Part shown: piece after piece, positions 25,000 through 34,820 of the stretch
How the letters are laid out: each line of letters opens with the position of its first letter
How positions within the stretch are numbered: position 1 is the first letter of the stretch
NCBI GenBank assembly: GCA_030411725.1
Contig: MU839834.1
Span: 1,054,001 to 1,118,000 of the forward strand
Origin: Echria macrotheca
Taxonomy: Eukaryota > Ascomycota > Sordariomycetes > Sordariales > Schizotheciaceae
Direction: 5' to 3'
DNA length: 64,000 nucleotides
The notes under the pieces: model-generated
What the model saw: only the letters and a program-made list of their open reading frames with translations
The model's database searches: none
What the model was told of the DNA's origin: nothing
Made by a program: the position numbers and the translations under genes

Positions 25000-26172
25000 T
25001 TTCACACGAACGTGGGGCGTCACAACGACGCTCGACCGTCAATCGCCCGGTAATACCATGCGTATCGAGGTTGGAGCTTTGGTAGAATCGAATGCAACTT
25101 TGGGTGGCTAACTTGGTGAATCGTCGTGACAGTGTTGCGAATGCTTCGAGGATACCAGATCGGTCGGCGAAGTGGCGGGGTCGGCGAGAAAGCACAGGAG
25201 GAGCTACAAGCTTTGGCAAACAGCACTGCTGCCTGTCGGGGAGCTGTTTGAATGCGAGAACTGTGCTTAGACTAGTGTCAGAGTTGTTATCCGGAGAGAG
25301 CCAGCCGATCGGATCTAAACTTTGGCCTTTGTGGTGCCGCGGTTTGCCCGGTTGACGTGTGATGGCAAAGCAGTCGTAAATCGGGCGGCGGCCTTGTCAC
25401 TCGATAGAGGGGTCTCACAGCGCGTGGGCCTGTGACGCTGCGGCACGTCGGGCGCCTGGACCCACTAACGCCGACCACGGTCCACTGCAAGCATCCCTCG
25501 CCCCAAGTCAACCTTCTGCCCTTGCAGACCGCCTTCCTCGCCGCCGCTCATCATTGTTCGACATGTCATCACACCAAACCCACATGGTCTCATTGTTTCT
25601 TCGTCGGGGGAAATTATTTCATACTAGGATGATGCCCGCTGGCAGCATTACTACTACTGACGCAGTTGAATAGCAGAGGTAGCTAGATCGACCGCGCTGC
25701 AAAGTTGGCCCGCGAAATAATAGTGTTTGTTACATAGCACCATATCAAACTAGGCAACAAGGATTATGAATGGACTATAGGTACTGTTGTTGCTAGCACG
25801 GAATGAATCACACTGCTGAGCCCTGGTCCGGTATTCATGCCCACCGATATCCGTAATCCATCCCAGAAGCCAGAGATGACAGACGCAAGCAAGCACGCCA
25901 GAGCGATATGGCTTGAGTAGTTCCGCATCGTCGAAAAGCTGATACGTAATACCAGCCCCAAGGTAGACATTCACTCAGATAGCTTATGCTGCCAACTGCT
26001 CCCGTCTGGTCTTGATGATCAATGCTCTATCCCTCTATACAACGCCAGAGCTGTCTCTGGACTAGAAGATACACGGTGGGGCCAGTCGACCCAGTCGGAA
26101 CAAGGCGAGTCTCTTTGGGGTCCGCGGATCGTCTTTCCACCATTTCCACCATTTCCACCATATACGGCTCGG
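25000..26172. other. Intergenic region (UBR1 promoter / QCR9 3' side)
   Basis: About 1.2 kb holding the UBR1 promoter and the 3' flank of QCR9. Open frames are short and unrecognisable on both strands. Nothing else seen apart from the 9-mer repeat listed separately. Confidence 0.6.
26134..26160 (-). repeat. Three perfect 9-bp repeats just after the QCR9 stop
   Basis: TTTCCACCA three times on the plus strand, i.e. TGGTGGAAA three times on the QCR9 transcript, beginning 12 nt past its stop codon. Position suggests a 3' UTR element, but it may be a simple slippage repeat. Confidence 0.85.
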
Positions 26173-26609
26173 CTACTCGTCGTCCTCCTCGGCGGCCTCA
26201 ACGTACTTGTGCCGGATGTCCTTCCATTGGCGCTGGGCTTGGTGTCAGCAATGCCTCCATCGAATCAAGCTGGACGTAGGGAATCGTACACCTCGGTTGT
26301 GGTTATCCCAGATCTTGTCCATTCTCCCGTTGAAGAACCTGGATCGGCAATTAGCATCCCTTTTCTCGCCCTGGTCGCTATCGGGAAGTGGCGCACATCT
26401 CGAAGGCAAAGGCACCGGCGAACACGCTGCCAAGCATGGCGTAGTTCCTCCGGAAGAAGATGCTGGGATCGTGTTAGTCGGGTGGGTGTCTGCTGGTCAG
26501 AGTTGGCAGGGACTTGCTTGTAGATCGACGAGTTTGCGAGAGACGACTGTCGCGATGCGTGATTAGCCTAGCCCGGTCTCAATTGCGACGATATGGAAAT
26601 TCTCACCAT
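26173..26609 (-). CDS. QCR9: Ubiquinol-cytochrome c reductase subunit 9 (complex III)
   Basis: Small single-span subunit of the mitochondrial bc1 complex, located next to the Rieske protein and cytochrome c1. It is split into five exons, 26609-26607, 26546-26518, 26462-26397, 26338-26290 and 26232-26173, giving 68 aa, the expected length (yeast 66). Translated blocks match the family: SSIYNIFFRRNYAMLGSVFA, AGAFAFE, KIWDNHNRGRQWKDIRHKYV and an acidic end. The first coding exon holds only the ATG. Intron 2 uses a GC donor (GCAAGT) at 26517; only this donor makes the YN codon join in frame. Donors of introns 1, 3 and 4 are GTGAGA, GTGCGC and GTACGA. No ORF long enough to be noticed covers it. 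The start is the least certain point. Confidence 0.87.
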
Positions 26610-27043
26610 CTTGGCGGCTTGCGGTTCCCCTGGCAGCGTCAATTGGGAGCTGTGGGTGCGAAGGTCGGCGGTCTTGACAGAAAGTCAGGTCACGATGTTT
26701 GCGCGATGGAGCTGGGCAAAACTGTCGGTTCCAGGCCGGAAAGCCCGCAGCACACACACGGAAGCAGCCGGACCGGCTTCTGGTTGGCCGAAGCTTCGGG
26801 TGGGGGCAGGGGTCATCACCATCCCACTTTCCACAGCACCTCCAACTCACACCTGAAGAACCCCGCGGCACGCCAAAGGCCTCAAGGCATTTAGAGCTGC
26901 TATTCTTTTCAAGACCTCTTTTTTCCTTCTTTCCCGCTTTTAGGCCGTTTGTAGTCAGTGCGGTTTTTGTCAGCCCCGATCCTGCTTTGACATTCATTGC
27001 TTTGCTCTCCAATTAGAGCCCAGCCTTCGAAACTCCTTTCGCC
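26610..27043. promoter_or_regulatory. Shared divergent promoter of QCR9 and PYM
   Basis: 434 bp separate the QCR9 ATG (minus) from the PYM ATG (plus), so both promoters must lie here or overlap the neighbouring leader. No clear TATA box. A pyrimidine-rich stretch (about 26905-26940) precedes PYM on the plus strand, as in many fungal leaders. Confidence 0.5.
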
Positions 27044-27673
27044 ATGGCTTCCAGTCCCCAGCCGACCAACTCCGGCATCGTCACCGACGAGACCAGCGGC
27101 GAGCGCCATATTCCCGAATCCGTCCGCGCCGATGGAACCAAGCGCAAAGCCATCAAGATCCGCCCAGGCTACCGCCCGCCCGAGGACGTCGAAGTGTACA
27201 AGAACCGCACAGCCGAAACCTTTCGCAACCGAGGAAAGGGCCCCGTCCCCGGCGCAGAGGGTCTGGCGGAGAGCAAACCCGCCCAATCGCCCGCCATCAG
27301 CGCCTCGGCTGCCAAAAACGCAAAGAGGCGCGAGGCCCGCAAGAAGGCCAAGGAGGAGCAGGCCAAAGACGACACCAAGTCCGACCCGAGCACCCTTTCG
27401 GCTGCTGCTGCTGCCGAGGAGCTCGACCCTGAGGTCGAGAAAGAGAAGAAGGCCCGAAACCTAAAAAAGAAGCTGCGACAAGCCAAGGAGCTCAAGGAGA
27501 AGAAGGACGGCGGCGGCTCGCTTCTGCCAGAGCAGATTGCCAAGGTCATCAAGATCAACGAGCTGATCCGGGAGCTAGAAGCGCTGGGCTTCGATGCCGA
27601 TGGCGAGCCCAAGAAATCTGGGGATGACACGGCTTCACCAGCTGCGGCAAAGGAGACCTCTGGCAAGGAGTGA
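27044..27673 (+). CDS. PYM1: PYM, partner of Y14-Mago (exon junction complex recycling factor)
   Basis: Cytoplasmic, ribosome-associated factor that strips the exon junction complex by binding the Mago-Y14 dimer. Single exon, 209 aa, usual for the family. The N-terminal Mago-binding motif is complete: GIVTDETSGERHIPESVRAD, then GTKRKAIKIRPGYRPPEDV and YKNR (about residues 10-58). The middle is a basic and acidic coiled coil (about 95-165), and a C-terminal helix (about 165-185, IAKVIKINELIRELEALGF) matches the conserved tail. ATG 27044 is preceded by a CGCC context and begins the family's usual short N-terminus. A functional PYM implies that the organism keeps a Mago-Y14 exon junction complex, in line with its intron-rich genes. 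Confidence 0.92.
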   Translation: MASSPQPTNSGIVTDETSGERHIPESVRADGTKRKAIKIRPGYRPPEDVEVYKNRTAETFRNRGKGPVPGAEGLAESKPAQSPAISASAAKNAKRREARKKAKEEQAKDDTKSDPSTLSAAAAAEELDPEVEKEKKARNLKKKLRQAKELKEKKDGGGSLLPEQIAKVIKINELIRELEALGFDADGEPKKSGDDTASPAAAKETSGKE

Positions 27674-28344
27674 ACACCTAAGCCTGAGCCGACAGCAGCA
27701 CAGCGTCGACTAGATACTGGTCATGCTCTGTGCTGATCAGCTTTCGACAGTCTAGCCATTGATACGGAATATCGGTCATGTTTCGGTATCCACCCATCCA
27801 TCCGGCGAATTCAACCAAAAGACTCGATAGAGATGATAAGCTGTGTCACTCGCGACAACCGGGAAGGTGCCGCACTACCAGCCTCGATCGTCTGAATTTG
27901 GGACTGCGTGAGAGGCTTCTTGGGCCCCATTCACACGAAGACAACTTATTCGACATCGACGTGAACATAAATAAGATGGGCATGTTTAAATATTGGCGGC
28001 TTGTGAACCCACCTAGGGGATCCAGCTGAGCCGAGATCCTCGTCAATCAGGGTCACGAGGCAGAGTCTTGACGAGGGGATAATGTGAGAAGATTTGGCGG
28101 AGACAGCTGGTAGCTCTCAGCTATATAACGTCAAGCAATACTCTCGGAGCAGAGTAGCTGGGCCAGTATGTTGCATGCATGTAATCTGACAGTTGCCTCA
28201 CCATCCTCCGGGAGACAATGACGGGCACTGCAAACAAATCAACACCATGAATTACGCATATCGATTGTTTGGGTATCAGTGAGATCTATCTTTCCACGTA
28301 CAGGTGATACTACATATATGATGATACATGTCCAACTGCCCATC
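27674..28344. other. Intergenic region between convergent PYM and BCS1
   Basis: 671 bp of 3' flanks for PYM and BCS1. No supported gene or repeat. Confidence 0.6.
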
Positions 28345-29778
28345 CTATGCTGGAGACTTGACACTCCCCCCTGACGACTCGGGCACAAATGTCTGCGGTA
28401 TAAGTCCCTCAGCCATCTTGATAGCCCCCTCCATATCACCCTTGTTGAACTGGAACAGCCCCTGAATCGCAGCCGTCGACGTATGCCGCGCCGGCACACT
28501 GGGATCTTTGCTCTCCCCAAAAAGACCCAGCTCGTCCAGTCTCTGGATGAACCTCTGGCAGCCGGCACCGTCGCCATCGATATCGCCATAGTAGCGGCTC
28601 CACATCTCGGCGGCCTGGTACCGCGTCGCCTCGCCAATACGCACCATCATGTCCACCCGCCCGGGCCGTATCAGCGCCGGGTCCAGCCTATCGATATGGT
28701 TCGTCGTGAGGAAGGCAATGCGGTCCTCGCCGGCGGCGAGGCCGTCGAGCGCGTTGAGAAGGCCGGAAAAGGTAACCGTCTGCCCGCTGTAGCCATCGGC
28801 ATCGCGCTGTCTGCGGTTGGCAAACGCGGCGTCGACATCCTCCAGTAGCAAAATGCTCTTCTCGGGCAGCTGCGTGAGCAGCTGCGCCAGCAGGTCGTCG
28901 GTGATGCCCACCTCGCTCAGGTTGACCATGGCAACGCTGTAGTCGAGCTCGCCGGCGAGCGCCTGGATGAACGACGTCTTGCCGGTGCCGGGCGGACCAT
29001 AGAGCAGGTAGCCACGGCGATACGGCACGCCGCGGTCGGTATACCACTGCTGCGCGGCGAGGAACTCCTTGACGTCGCCGACGATGCGCTCCTTGACGCC
29101 CTCGTCCAGAATCACGCTGCCCAGCGGCCTCTTCAGACGCGGCTTCCCGAGCGGCTCCCAGTTCATGCGCCGCGCCGAGTACACGACCGTCTTGCCCTCG
29201 GCAAAACGCTGCGCGAGCGCGTGCGCCTCGGTGAACACGTCGGCGAGCAGGTGGCGGTGCGCCCACAGCAGCGTGAGCGTCAGCGTCTCGTGCGGCTCGC
29301 CCGTGCTCGTGTTGGTCGTGCTGGCCTTCTCGCGGTTGACGGCGATGAAGACGCCCGGCCGGTGGCGGATGATATGGCGGCCGTAGCCCGGCTGGACGCG
29401 GAAGTCGGCGTGCGTGCGGCCTGCGCCGCCGCCGTCGATAGCTCCGCGGCCTCCCGGATCGATGGACTTGGTCGTCGTCATGACGGCGAGGTTGCGCAGG
29501 CGCGTGATGCGCTGGGCGACGAAGCCGCCGGGCTCCCGCGGCTGCGCGAGCCACTGCAGCACCCACGGGTACGACGGGTCGCGCTTGCTGATCTCGACGT
29601 TGACCAGCATCTGGCGGCGGAGGAGGGCGGTGCCGCCGATGACAGCGCGGCGGCCGAGTGCGGCGGCGGCGCCCAGGCCGGCGAGCCCGATGCCGCCGGC
29701 GAAGACGGGGTTGTTGAAGAGCACATCGAGACCCAGGATCGATTGCGCCGTCGCTGGGATCAGAGGATCGGTCGACAT
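28345..29778 (-). CDS. BCS1: Mitochondrial AAA chaperone BCS1
   Basis: Inner-membrane AAA protein that translocates the folded Rieske iron-sulfur protein into complex III. Single exon, 477 aa (yeast 456). Residues about 20-50 include the single membrane span and its AGLGAAAALGRR follow-on. The BCS1-specific domain occupies about 50-220 (RDPSYPWVLQWLAQ, REKASTTNTSTGEPHETLTL). The AAA module has Walker A GPPGTGKTSF (about 263-272), Walker B SILLLEDVDAAF, the sensor-1 region FLTTNHIDRLDPALIRPGRVD with arginine fingers, and a C-terminal lid. All catalytic motifs look intact. The import signal is internal, as in yeast Bcs1, so the lack of a cleavable presequence is expected. Confidence 0.95.
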   Translation of the reverse strand: MSTDPLIPATAQSILGLDVLFNNPVFAGGIGLAGLGAAAALGRRAVIGGTALLRRQMLVNVEISKRDPSYPWVLQWLAQPREPGGFVAQRITRLRNLAVMTTTKSIDPGGRGAIDGGGAGRTHADFRVQPGYGRHIIRHRPGVFIAVNREKASTTNTSTGEPHETLTLTLLWAHRHLLADVFTEAHALAQRFAEGKTVVYSARRMNWEPLGKPRLKRPLGSVILDEGVKERIVGDVKEFLAAQQWYTDRGVPYRRGYLLYGPPGTGKTSFIQALAGELDYSVAMVNLSEVGITDDLLAQLLTQLPEKSILLLEDVDAAFANRRQRDADGYSGQTVTFSGLLNALDGLAAGEDRIAFLTTNHIDRLDPALIRPGRVDMMVRIGEATRYQAAEMWSRYYGDIDGDGAGCQRFIQRLDELGLFGESKDPSVPARHTSTAAIQGLFQFNKGDMEGAIKMAEGLIPQTFVPESSGGSVKSPA

Positions 29779-30063
29779 TGTTGGTTATCCATGACTTTGT
29801 GACGTCGTTGGAAGTTTGGAGGAGACAAGCTTCGAGACTCAGAGAGCTTGTTGGAGCAAAATTTTAGTGGGGCGTCGCGGGGCGGCAGGCAGTGGAAGTT
29901 CACTCGGTTGAGATGCTTGACACTCACCACCAATTCGACGTTGGTCCCGCGAGAGTTCCAGTCACTGGTGAGGAGATGAGGATTATGTGTTGTTTGAATT
30001 TTCAATATTGTTACAGTAAACAATGCATATTTGTACACCATGTCCCACCCATGTGCTTCCCAC

Positions 30064-30708
30064 CTAACCCAATCTCCTGGGCTTCTTGCTCCTCGTTCCT
30101 CCAAACTTAAGCCTCGTAGAATCGGCTACCCGAGTGATCTTGTTCCGCAAAATCTTGCCTTGGGTGCCCAGCAACACCTTGGTGACGGCCTCTCGCCCGT
30201 GTCCAAACCCCCTCAGCACCACCTCGAGCTTGTGGATGTCCTTGGCCACGCCAATCTGGTTGAGCTTATCGACGACGTATGCACCCAACTGATACGCCGA
30301 GTCGTACGTCTTGCGCTGCGACTTCTTGAACCCCAAATTTCCGCACGACATGGATATTATGGCGTCCCGATTCGGCTTGGTGACCGTGATGTGCGTGTTG
30401 TGTTTCGTGCTGAAGACGTGGAAGTGGTACGGCTCTTCGCTCTGCTCGGGCTCGATGGCCATGTCGTCGTAGAGGCTCGTTGTTGACGGCGCCACCGAGT
30501 TCCCAATGACATTCCGGGCGAACGTCTCCATCAGCGTCCGCTTGTCGATTTCTGCCTTGTCTGGTGTTTCTGGCTCAGCGTGCCGCACCGTCGAGTGGGA
30601 GAAGGCCCGGTGCCATTGTAGTGCAGGTCCAGCGACAGCAACTCGGGGCTGGGCTATCGTCTGAAGGAAGTCTCGCGCCACGAGGCGCGCTGGTGCAAAG
30701 CGGTTCAT
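30064..30708 (-). CDS. MRPS18: Mitochondrial small ribosomal subunit protein uS11m
   Basis: Mitoribosomal platform protein (bacterial S11; yeast Mrps18). One exon from ATG 30708 gives 214 aa. Residues 1-60 form an Arg/Ala-rich import presequence, followed by an acidic linker. The S11 domain covers about 105-214: FHVFSTKHNTHITVTKP, SCGNLGFKKSQRKTYDSAYQ, VVLRGFGHGREAVTKVLLG and the basic end GTRSKKPRRLG. The frame continues open upstream to 30987 without a convincing sequence, so ATG 30708 (MNRFAPARL) is preferred. It stands head-to-head with TIM44. The gene symbol follows the yeast name. Confidence 0.92.
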   Translation of the reverse strand: MNRFAPARLVARDFLQTIAQPRVAVAGPALQWHRAFSHSTVRHAEPETPDKAEIDKRTLMETFARNVIGNSVAPSTTSLYDDMAIEPEQSEEPYHFHVFSTKHNTHITVTKPNRDAIISMSCGNLGFKKSQRKTYDSAYQLGAYVVDKLNQIGVAKDIHKLEVVLRGFGHGREAVTKVLLGTQGKILRNKITRVADSTRLKFGGTRSKKPRRLG

Positions 30709-31053
30709 GGTTGCAGCGGCTGCAATTGCCACCAGCGCAATTGCAATGCTGGGGAGTGACTTGAGTCGAGCTGGACTTTCCGTATTTCGCCAGCGTTGGT
30801 GTTGCAGCGCGACGACAGGGTCCCAGAAATTTTGGAAGGCCCAGGCCGGGACCGCGCCGGAACTTGCCGTAGTCACGCCAAGATCCTGACGGCAAAAAAT
30901 TCCGGGGACATGACCTCGGCGCCGCTTCCAGAATCGAATTTCCTCTCTGCGCAAAACCAGAAGCAAGCTGGGAGCCGTGAACAACACCCGCTCCCGAGGC
31001 TTCCCGTTTTCTTTTCATATTCAGTGTCGTGTTTTTGGAGCAGGGCAGGAATC
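30709..31053. promoter_or_regulatory. 345-bp divergent promoter of uS11m and TIM44
   Basis: Two nuclear genes for mitochondrial proteins are transcribed away from this short spacer. No TATA box seen. A TTTTCTTTTC pyrimidine run lies 35-45 nt before the TIM44 ATG. Coordinated expression is inferred from the arrangement only. Confidence 0.5.
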
Positions 31054-32718
31054 ATGAATTCTTTACGGCATATCCAGAGGGCGCCGGTTGCTCCGTTGCG
31101 CGATTCACTTCTTCGCAATACCACCAGCGCCGCGAGGCCCTCAACGCAATCCCGTTTCCTGTCAAGCCGCACATCTCACATTAATGCCTCTGTCCTCCGA
31201 TCGACGCTCACATCATCCCCCCTACCGGCGCAAATACCTCTACGATCCCCCTTTCTCCCAAGCACAATAAGAGTCGAGAGCATCGCGAGTGGCGCCCGGA
31301 ATTTCCACGTATCCTCCTCCACGCGACAGCAAAAACAACCAGAAGAGAGGGATCCCAAGGTGCAGCCAGAGCCCACCGAAGAGAAGGAGAAGGACAAGGT
31401 GGAGGATAAAAAGGAAACGGAGGGTGAGCCGGCCGAGGAAGGGAAGAAGGAAGGCGAGGAAAAGTCGGACAAAAAAGAGAAGAAGGAGGATCTTCCGCCG
31501 CCACCTCCCCATGGCGACAAGACCCCCTGGCAGGTTTTCCTGGAGACGATGCAGACCGAGCTCAACCAGTCCAAGGAGTGGAACGAGTCAACCAAGGCCC
31601 TCGCATCGTCGGCTCACCAGCTCGCCGAGAGCGAGTCCGTCCGGAAAGCGCGGCAAGCGTACGAAGCTACCTCGGGTGCTGTATCATCAACAGCCGGAAA
31701 GGTGGCAAAGACTACCGCACAGGCTATTGGCAAGGGTGCCCAGTGGACGTGGGAGACGCCGGTGGTAAAGGGCGTGCGGAAGGGTGCTAACCTGACCGGC
31801 GAAGTCCTCGACAAAGCCACCAAGCCAATCCGTGAAACAGAGGCGTTCCAGAATGTGAAGAACGTTATCGATGACGGGAGCAGCTCAAGGTACGGTGGCT
31901 GGGTGGACAAGGAGGAGCGGAGGAGGCGGCGTGAGGCTTGGGAGAAGCAGAACGGCGGGAAGGCGCCCGAGATCTTCTCCGAGGATCCCAAGTAAGTCTA
32001 GAGTTGAGTGCTCGCTTTATTCCAAGTGCTAACACACTGTAGTGCCGGCACCCATGTGACGGTTCACAAGGACGCAGCCTGGAAGGAAGCGTGGAGGGAT
32101 TTCCGAGACTCCAACAAGTTCGTCCAGGGTGTGTTCGGCATGAAGAATGTCTACCAGGAATCGGAGAACCCACTCATCTCAACGGCCCGAAGCATCACAG
32201 ACCGCGTGGCCGGTTTCTTCGCCGAGAACGAGACGGCCCAGGTGATCAAGAAGATCCGGTCCATCGACCCCAGCTTCCAGATCGAGCCTTTCCTGCGGGA
32301 GCTGCGCGAATACATCCTGCCAGAGGTACTCGACGCATATGTCAAGGGCGACGTCGAAACACTCAAACTCTGGCTTTCGGAGGCGCAATACTCGGTCTAC
32401 GAGGCGCTGACGAAACAATACCTACAGGCGGGGCTCAAGTCGGACGGACGCATCCTGGACATTCGTGGCGTGGATATCCTCAAGGCCCGTATGCTCGAGC
32501 CCGGCGAGATCCCGGTCTTCATCATCACCTGCCGCACTCAGGAAGTTCATGTCTACCGCAACGCCAAGTCCGGGAAGCTGGCGGCTGGTATGGAGGACAA
32601 GGTCCAGCTCGTCACCTACGCCATCGGCATCACCCGCATCGCCGAGGACGTCAATAACCCCGAGACCAGGGGATGGAGGTTGATTGAGATGCAGAAGAGC
32701 GGTCGCGACTATTACTAA
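31054..32718 (+). CDS. TIM44: Mitochondrial import inner membrane translocase subunit TIM44
   Basis: Matrix-side adaptor that tethers mtHsp70 to the TIM23 channel. Exons 31054-31991 and 32043-32718 (donor GTAAGT, acceptor TAG) give 537 aa. A long Arg/Ser-rich presequence reaches about residue 95. A highly charged KEKDK/EEGKK segment (about 100-145) and a PPPPPHGDKTPW joint precede the amphipathic N-terminal domain that contacts TIM23 and Hsp70 (about 160-310; KEWNESTKALA, YGGWVDKEERRRRR). The Tim44 fold is the C-terminal 200 residues, with IKKIRSIDPSFQIEPFLREL, DIRGVDILKARMLEPGEIPV and ETRGWRLIEMQKSGRDYY. ATG 31054 gives the expected presequence. Confidence 0.95.
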
Positions 32719-33262
32719 CCGTCCGGGCACATTATATCAGCCTTTTGCCTCAACACGGGCTGGAAGAGGTCTCGACATTCATAGCCCCACTCTCTGTTTA
32801 ACTTTTACTGTGTTTTACTACAAAATGACGAGAAAGAGAGAGAGGACTGTATCATAGTAACGCGAGTGGTTGCGGTAGCTCAAGATGGCTGGCGTTTCGG
32901 GGGTTTGAGAGAGATATGTATATATTAGAGAGGCTCGGGAGCCGGCGCGATTGAGCATTTCCGCCCATACAAACACCACTCTGGCTGGATGGAACGGACT
33001 GGAGAGGATTGGGTCCGGAAGTTTTTGCGAGAAGAGCAAGACTTTCAGTGTATTGTGTAAGACTAAAAGGGGTGTCTGGCTGTTGGGAAGGGGTGTAGTC
33101 GGACTCGAGACACTAGAAGTGAATACGGAGATATCCTCCAAATACATCACCCTTAATATACTGGCTCTTGTGCCTTGCCGCGCGTCACTACCTAATATGT
33201 ATCATTCCCAGAGCTTCAAAGACACCGAGAAGTATCGCCATTCGCCCCAGTCAACAAAACAC
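32719..33262. other. Intergenic region between convergent TIM44 and NADAR genes
   Basis: 544 bp of 3' flanks; no supported gene. Confidence 0.6.
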
Positions 33263-34058
33263 TCATAACTCCTCCTTCTCCCCCTGTTCTTCCTCCTTCC
33301 CCTCCTCCCTCTTCTCCTCGTCTTCCCTCCTCAACTCATCCCTAACACTCATAAGCGCCCTCCCAAGCAAATTCAGCCCCCACCTCGCCCGATTCGCCTC
33401 GGCCTTGGCCGGGCTAAACCCCACGCCCCAGATCCGATCCAGCGGACTCGCCTCGACGAGCTCGCGATCGCCCGTGCCGAGGAGCAGCTCCTTCAAAGAA
33501 GTAGGAGCACCGTCGTTCCCGGTTATGACGTTATGGGGAGTAGAAAATTTGAGCAGGCTGCCGCGGCGGACGATGGCCTCGCGGTGGGCTTTCCAGACGG
33601 ACTCGGAAAAGTTGGATACGCTACGGCCTAGGGCTTTCACCTCGCGCGGGTGCGGGGCGGCGAGGATTGTGGATGCGGTGGTTTGGTCGGAGAAGAGGTG
33701 GGCTTTATGGTACATCATGTAACTTTTTTTATGGGAGGGTTAGGTTGGGTTGGTGTGGAAAGGGGAGGGGGGAAGGTGATGGGGAGGAAGAGAGACGCAA
33801 CTGCTCGGCTGACTTGTAGACTATGCCGTCTGAGTCGGTGAAGTCGCTTTGGTACCATTGGGAGAGCCAGCCTGTTGATGGGTCTGTCTCGCGCCAGAAG
33901 AAGAGAGGGGGGGAGGGGGCTGGTCCGGTTGTGGTTGTGGTTGATGACGAAGGATTAGTCTCTCGTCCTCCCGTGGTGTTCTTGTTCCCCTTGTATTTCT
34001 TGGTCGCTGGCGAACCCCTTCTTTGCTCCCCCTTGTTGCTTCTGGTGGTGGCTGGCAT
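33263..34058 (-). CDS. NADAR (YbiA/DUF1768) family protein
   Basis: Exons 34058-33802 and 33722-33263 (donor GTTGCG, acceptor AAG) join as SAE|H-YMMYHKA and give 238 aa. NADAR proteins act on ADP-ribose-like N-glycosides; known members hydrolyse early riboflavin intermediates (YbiA) or remove ADP-ribose from guanine. Visible motifs are FFWRETDPSTGWLSQWY at the domain start, SAEHYMMYHKA with the active-site Glu, FSESVWKAHREAIV in the middle and SPLDRIWGVGF at the end, so the site appears complete. Residues 1-40 are basic and Ser/Thr-rich, and the C-terminus is a run of Glu/Lys. An in-frame ATG at 34172 would add 38 residues; 34058 has the better context (CAAAAATGCC). Substrate in fungi unknown. 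Confidence 0.82.
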
Positions 34059-34644
34059 TTTTGCTTGCTTGCCTATGAAGGAAGAATACCTAAGAGAACG
34101 ATAACATTCAAAACCGTCGACGCTGGCCCGTCGATTATATCTGTCGAGCTCAGGAGTATCTCCCCTGCCCATGGGTTCGGCCGGTGACTCAGGCCGCCGC
34201 GAGCCAAGGTACTAACTACCTAGGTACCTACCTAGCAATGCCACTAACCCCAGGGAAAGCATTGACGCGGGGCTGGACTTTTTTTTCTAGGCTGCTCAGC
34301 ATTCAAAGGCGGTGAGCTGGTAACTACGCCTTGTCTCCGACATCGAGGCTGAGGGTGACTGACGCCTGGTGAGTCTTTGGTTGAACATGCTTCTTCTCAT
34401 TGGACGAGGCCTCCCATGGCGCGAGGCTGAGCAACAACCACACGTAGACTTCTCCAAATATTATTTGTCTTAAGCCGTAAGAAGCCGAAGGCTTCCATCC
34501 CTTAAAGGGTAAGCGGTCCCTCTTCTAAGTGGTTATAGCACGCAAAGTGAATTCTCCAAATAGCTGTCGAGATAATCGTAAACCTAAGGGTTTATCGTCG
34601 GAACTCGGAGGCTTCAGGAATTCGGCTGTACCCCTATCTCTTTT

Positions 34645-34704
34645 TTCCTGTTTCCTGTTTTCTGTTTTCTGCTTTCTGCTTTCTGCTGTCTGCTGTCTGC
34701 TGTC
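34645..34704 (+). repeat. Degenerate TTTCTG-type pyrimidine minisatellite
   Basis: About ten units drifting from TTTCCTG through TTTTCTG and CTTTCTG to CTGTCTG on the plus strand. Confidence 0.85.
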
Positions 34705-34810
34705 TAAATCAGGTTTTCACCTGTCAGCCCCAGACTCAGAGACAGGAAACCCACTTTCGGCAATCCCGCGAGTTCGACGGGGACCGGTCGTACCTTCCAC
34801 AAGATGGTTG

Positions 34811-34820
34811 AGGGTTAGGG
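34811..34820 (+). repeat. Short interstitial telomere-like sequence
   Basis: AGGGTTAGGG, one and a half copies of the fungal telomere unit TTAGGG, in a gene-poor spacer. Similar pieces occur at 43343 and 51967. Confidence 0.6.

Noticed and set aside
29221..29797. Long plus-strand frame opposite BCS1
   Set aside because: Mirror of the GC-rich BCS1 coding strand; Walker motifs are only on the minus strand.
30709..30987. 93-codon upstream extension of uS11m
   Set aside because: Not presequence-like and would overlap most of the TIM44 promoter; ATG 30708 starts a normal import signal.
34470..34500. GAAGCC/GGCTTC hairpin as a terminator or MITE end
   Set aside because: A single 6-bp stem with no target-site duplication or second inverted repeat; too weak to call.
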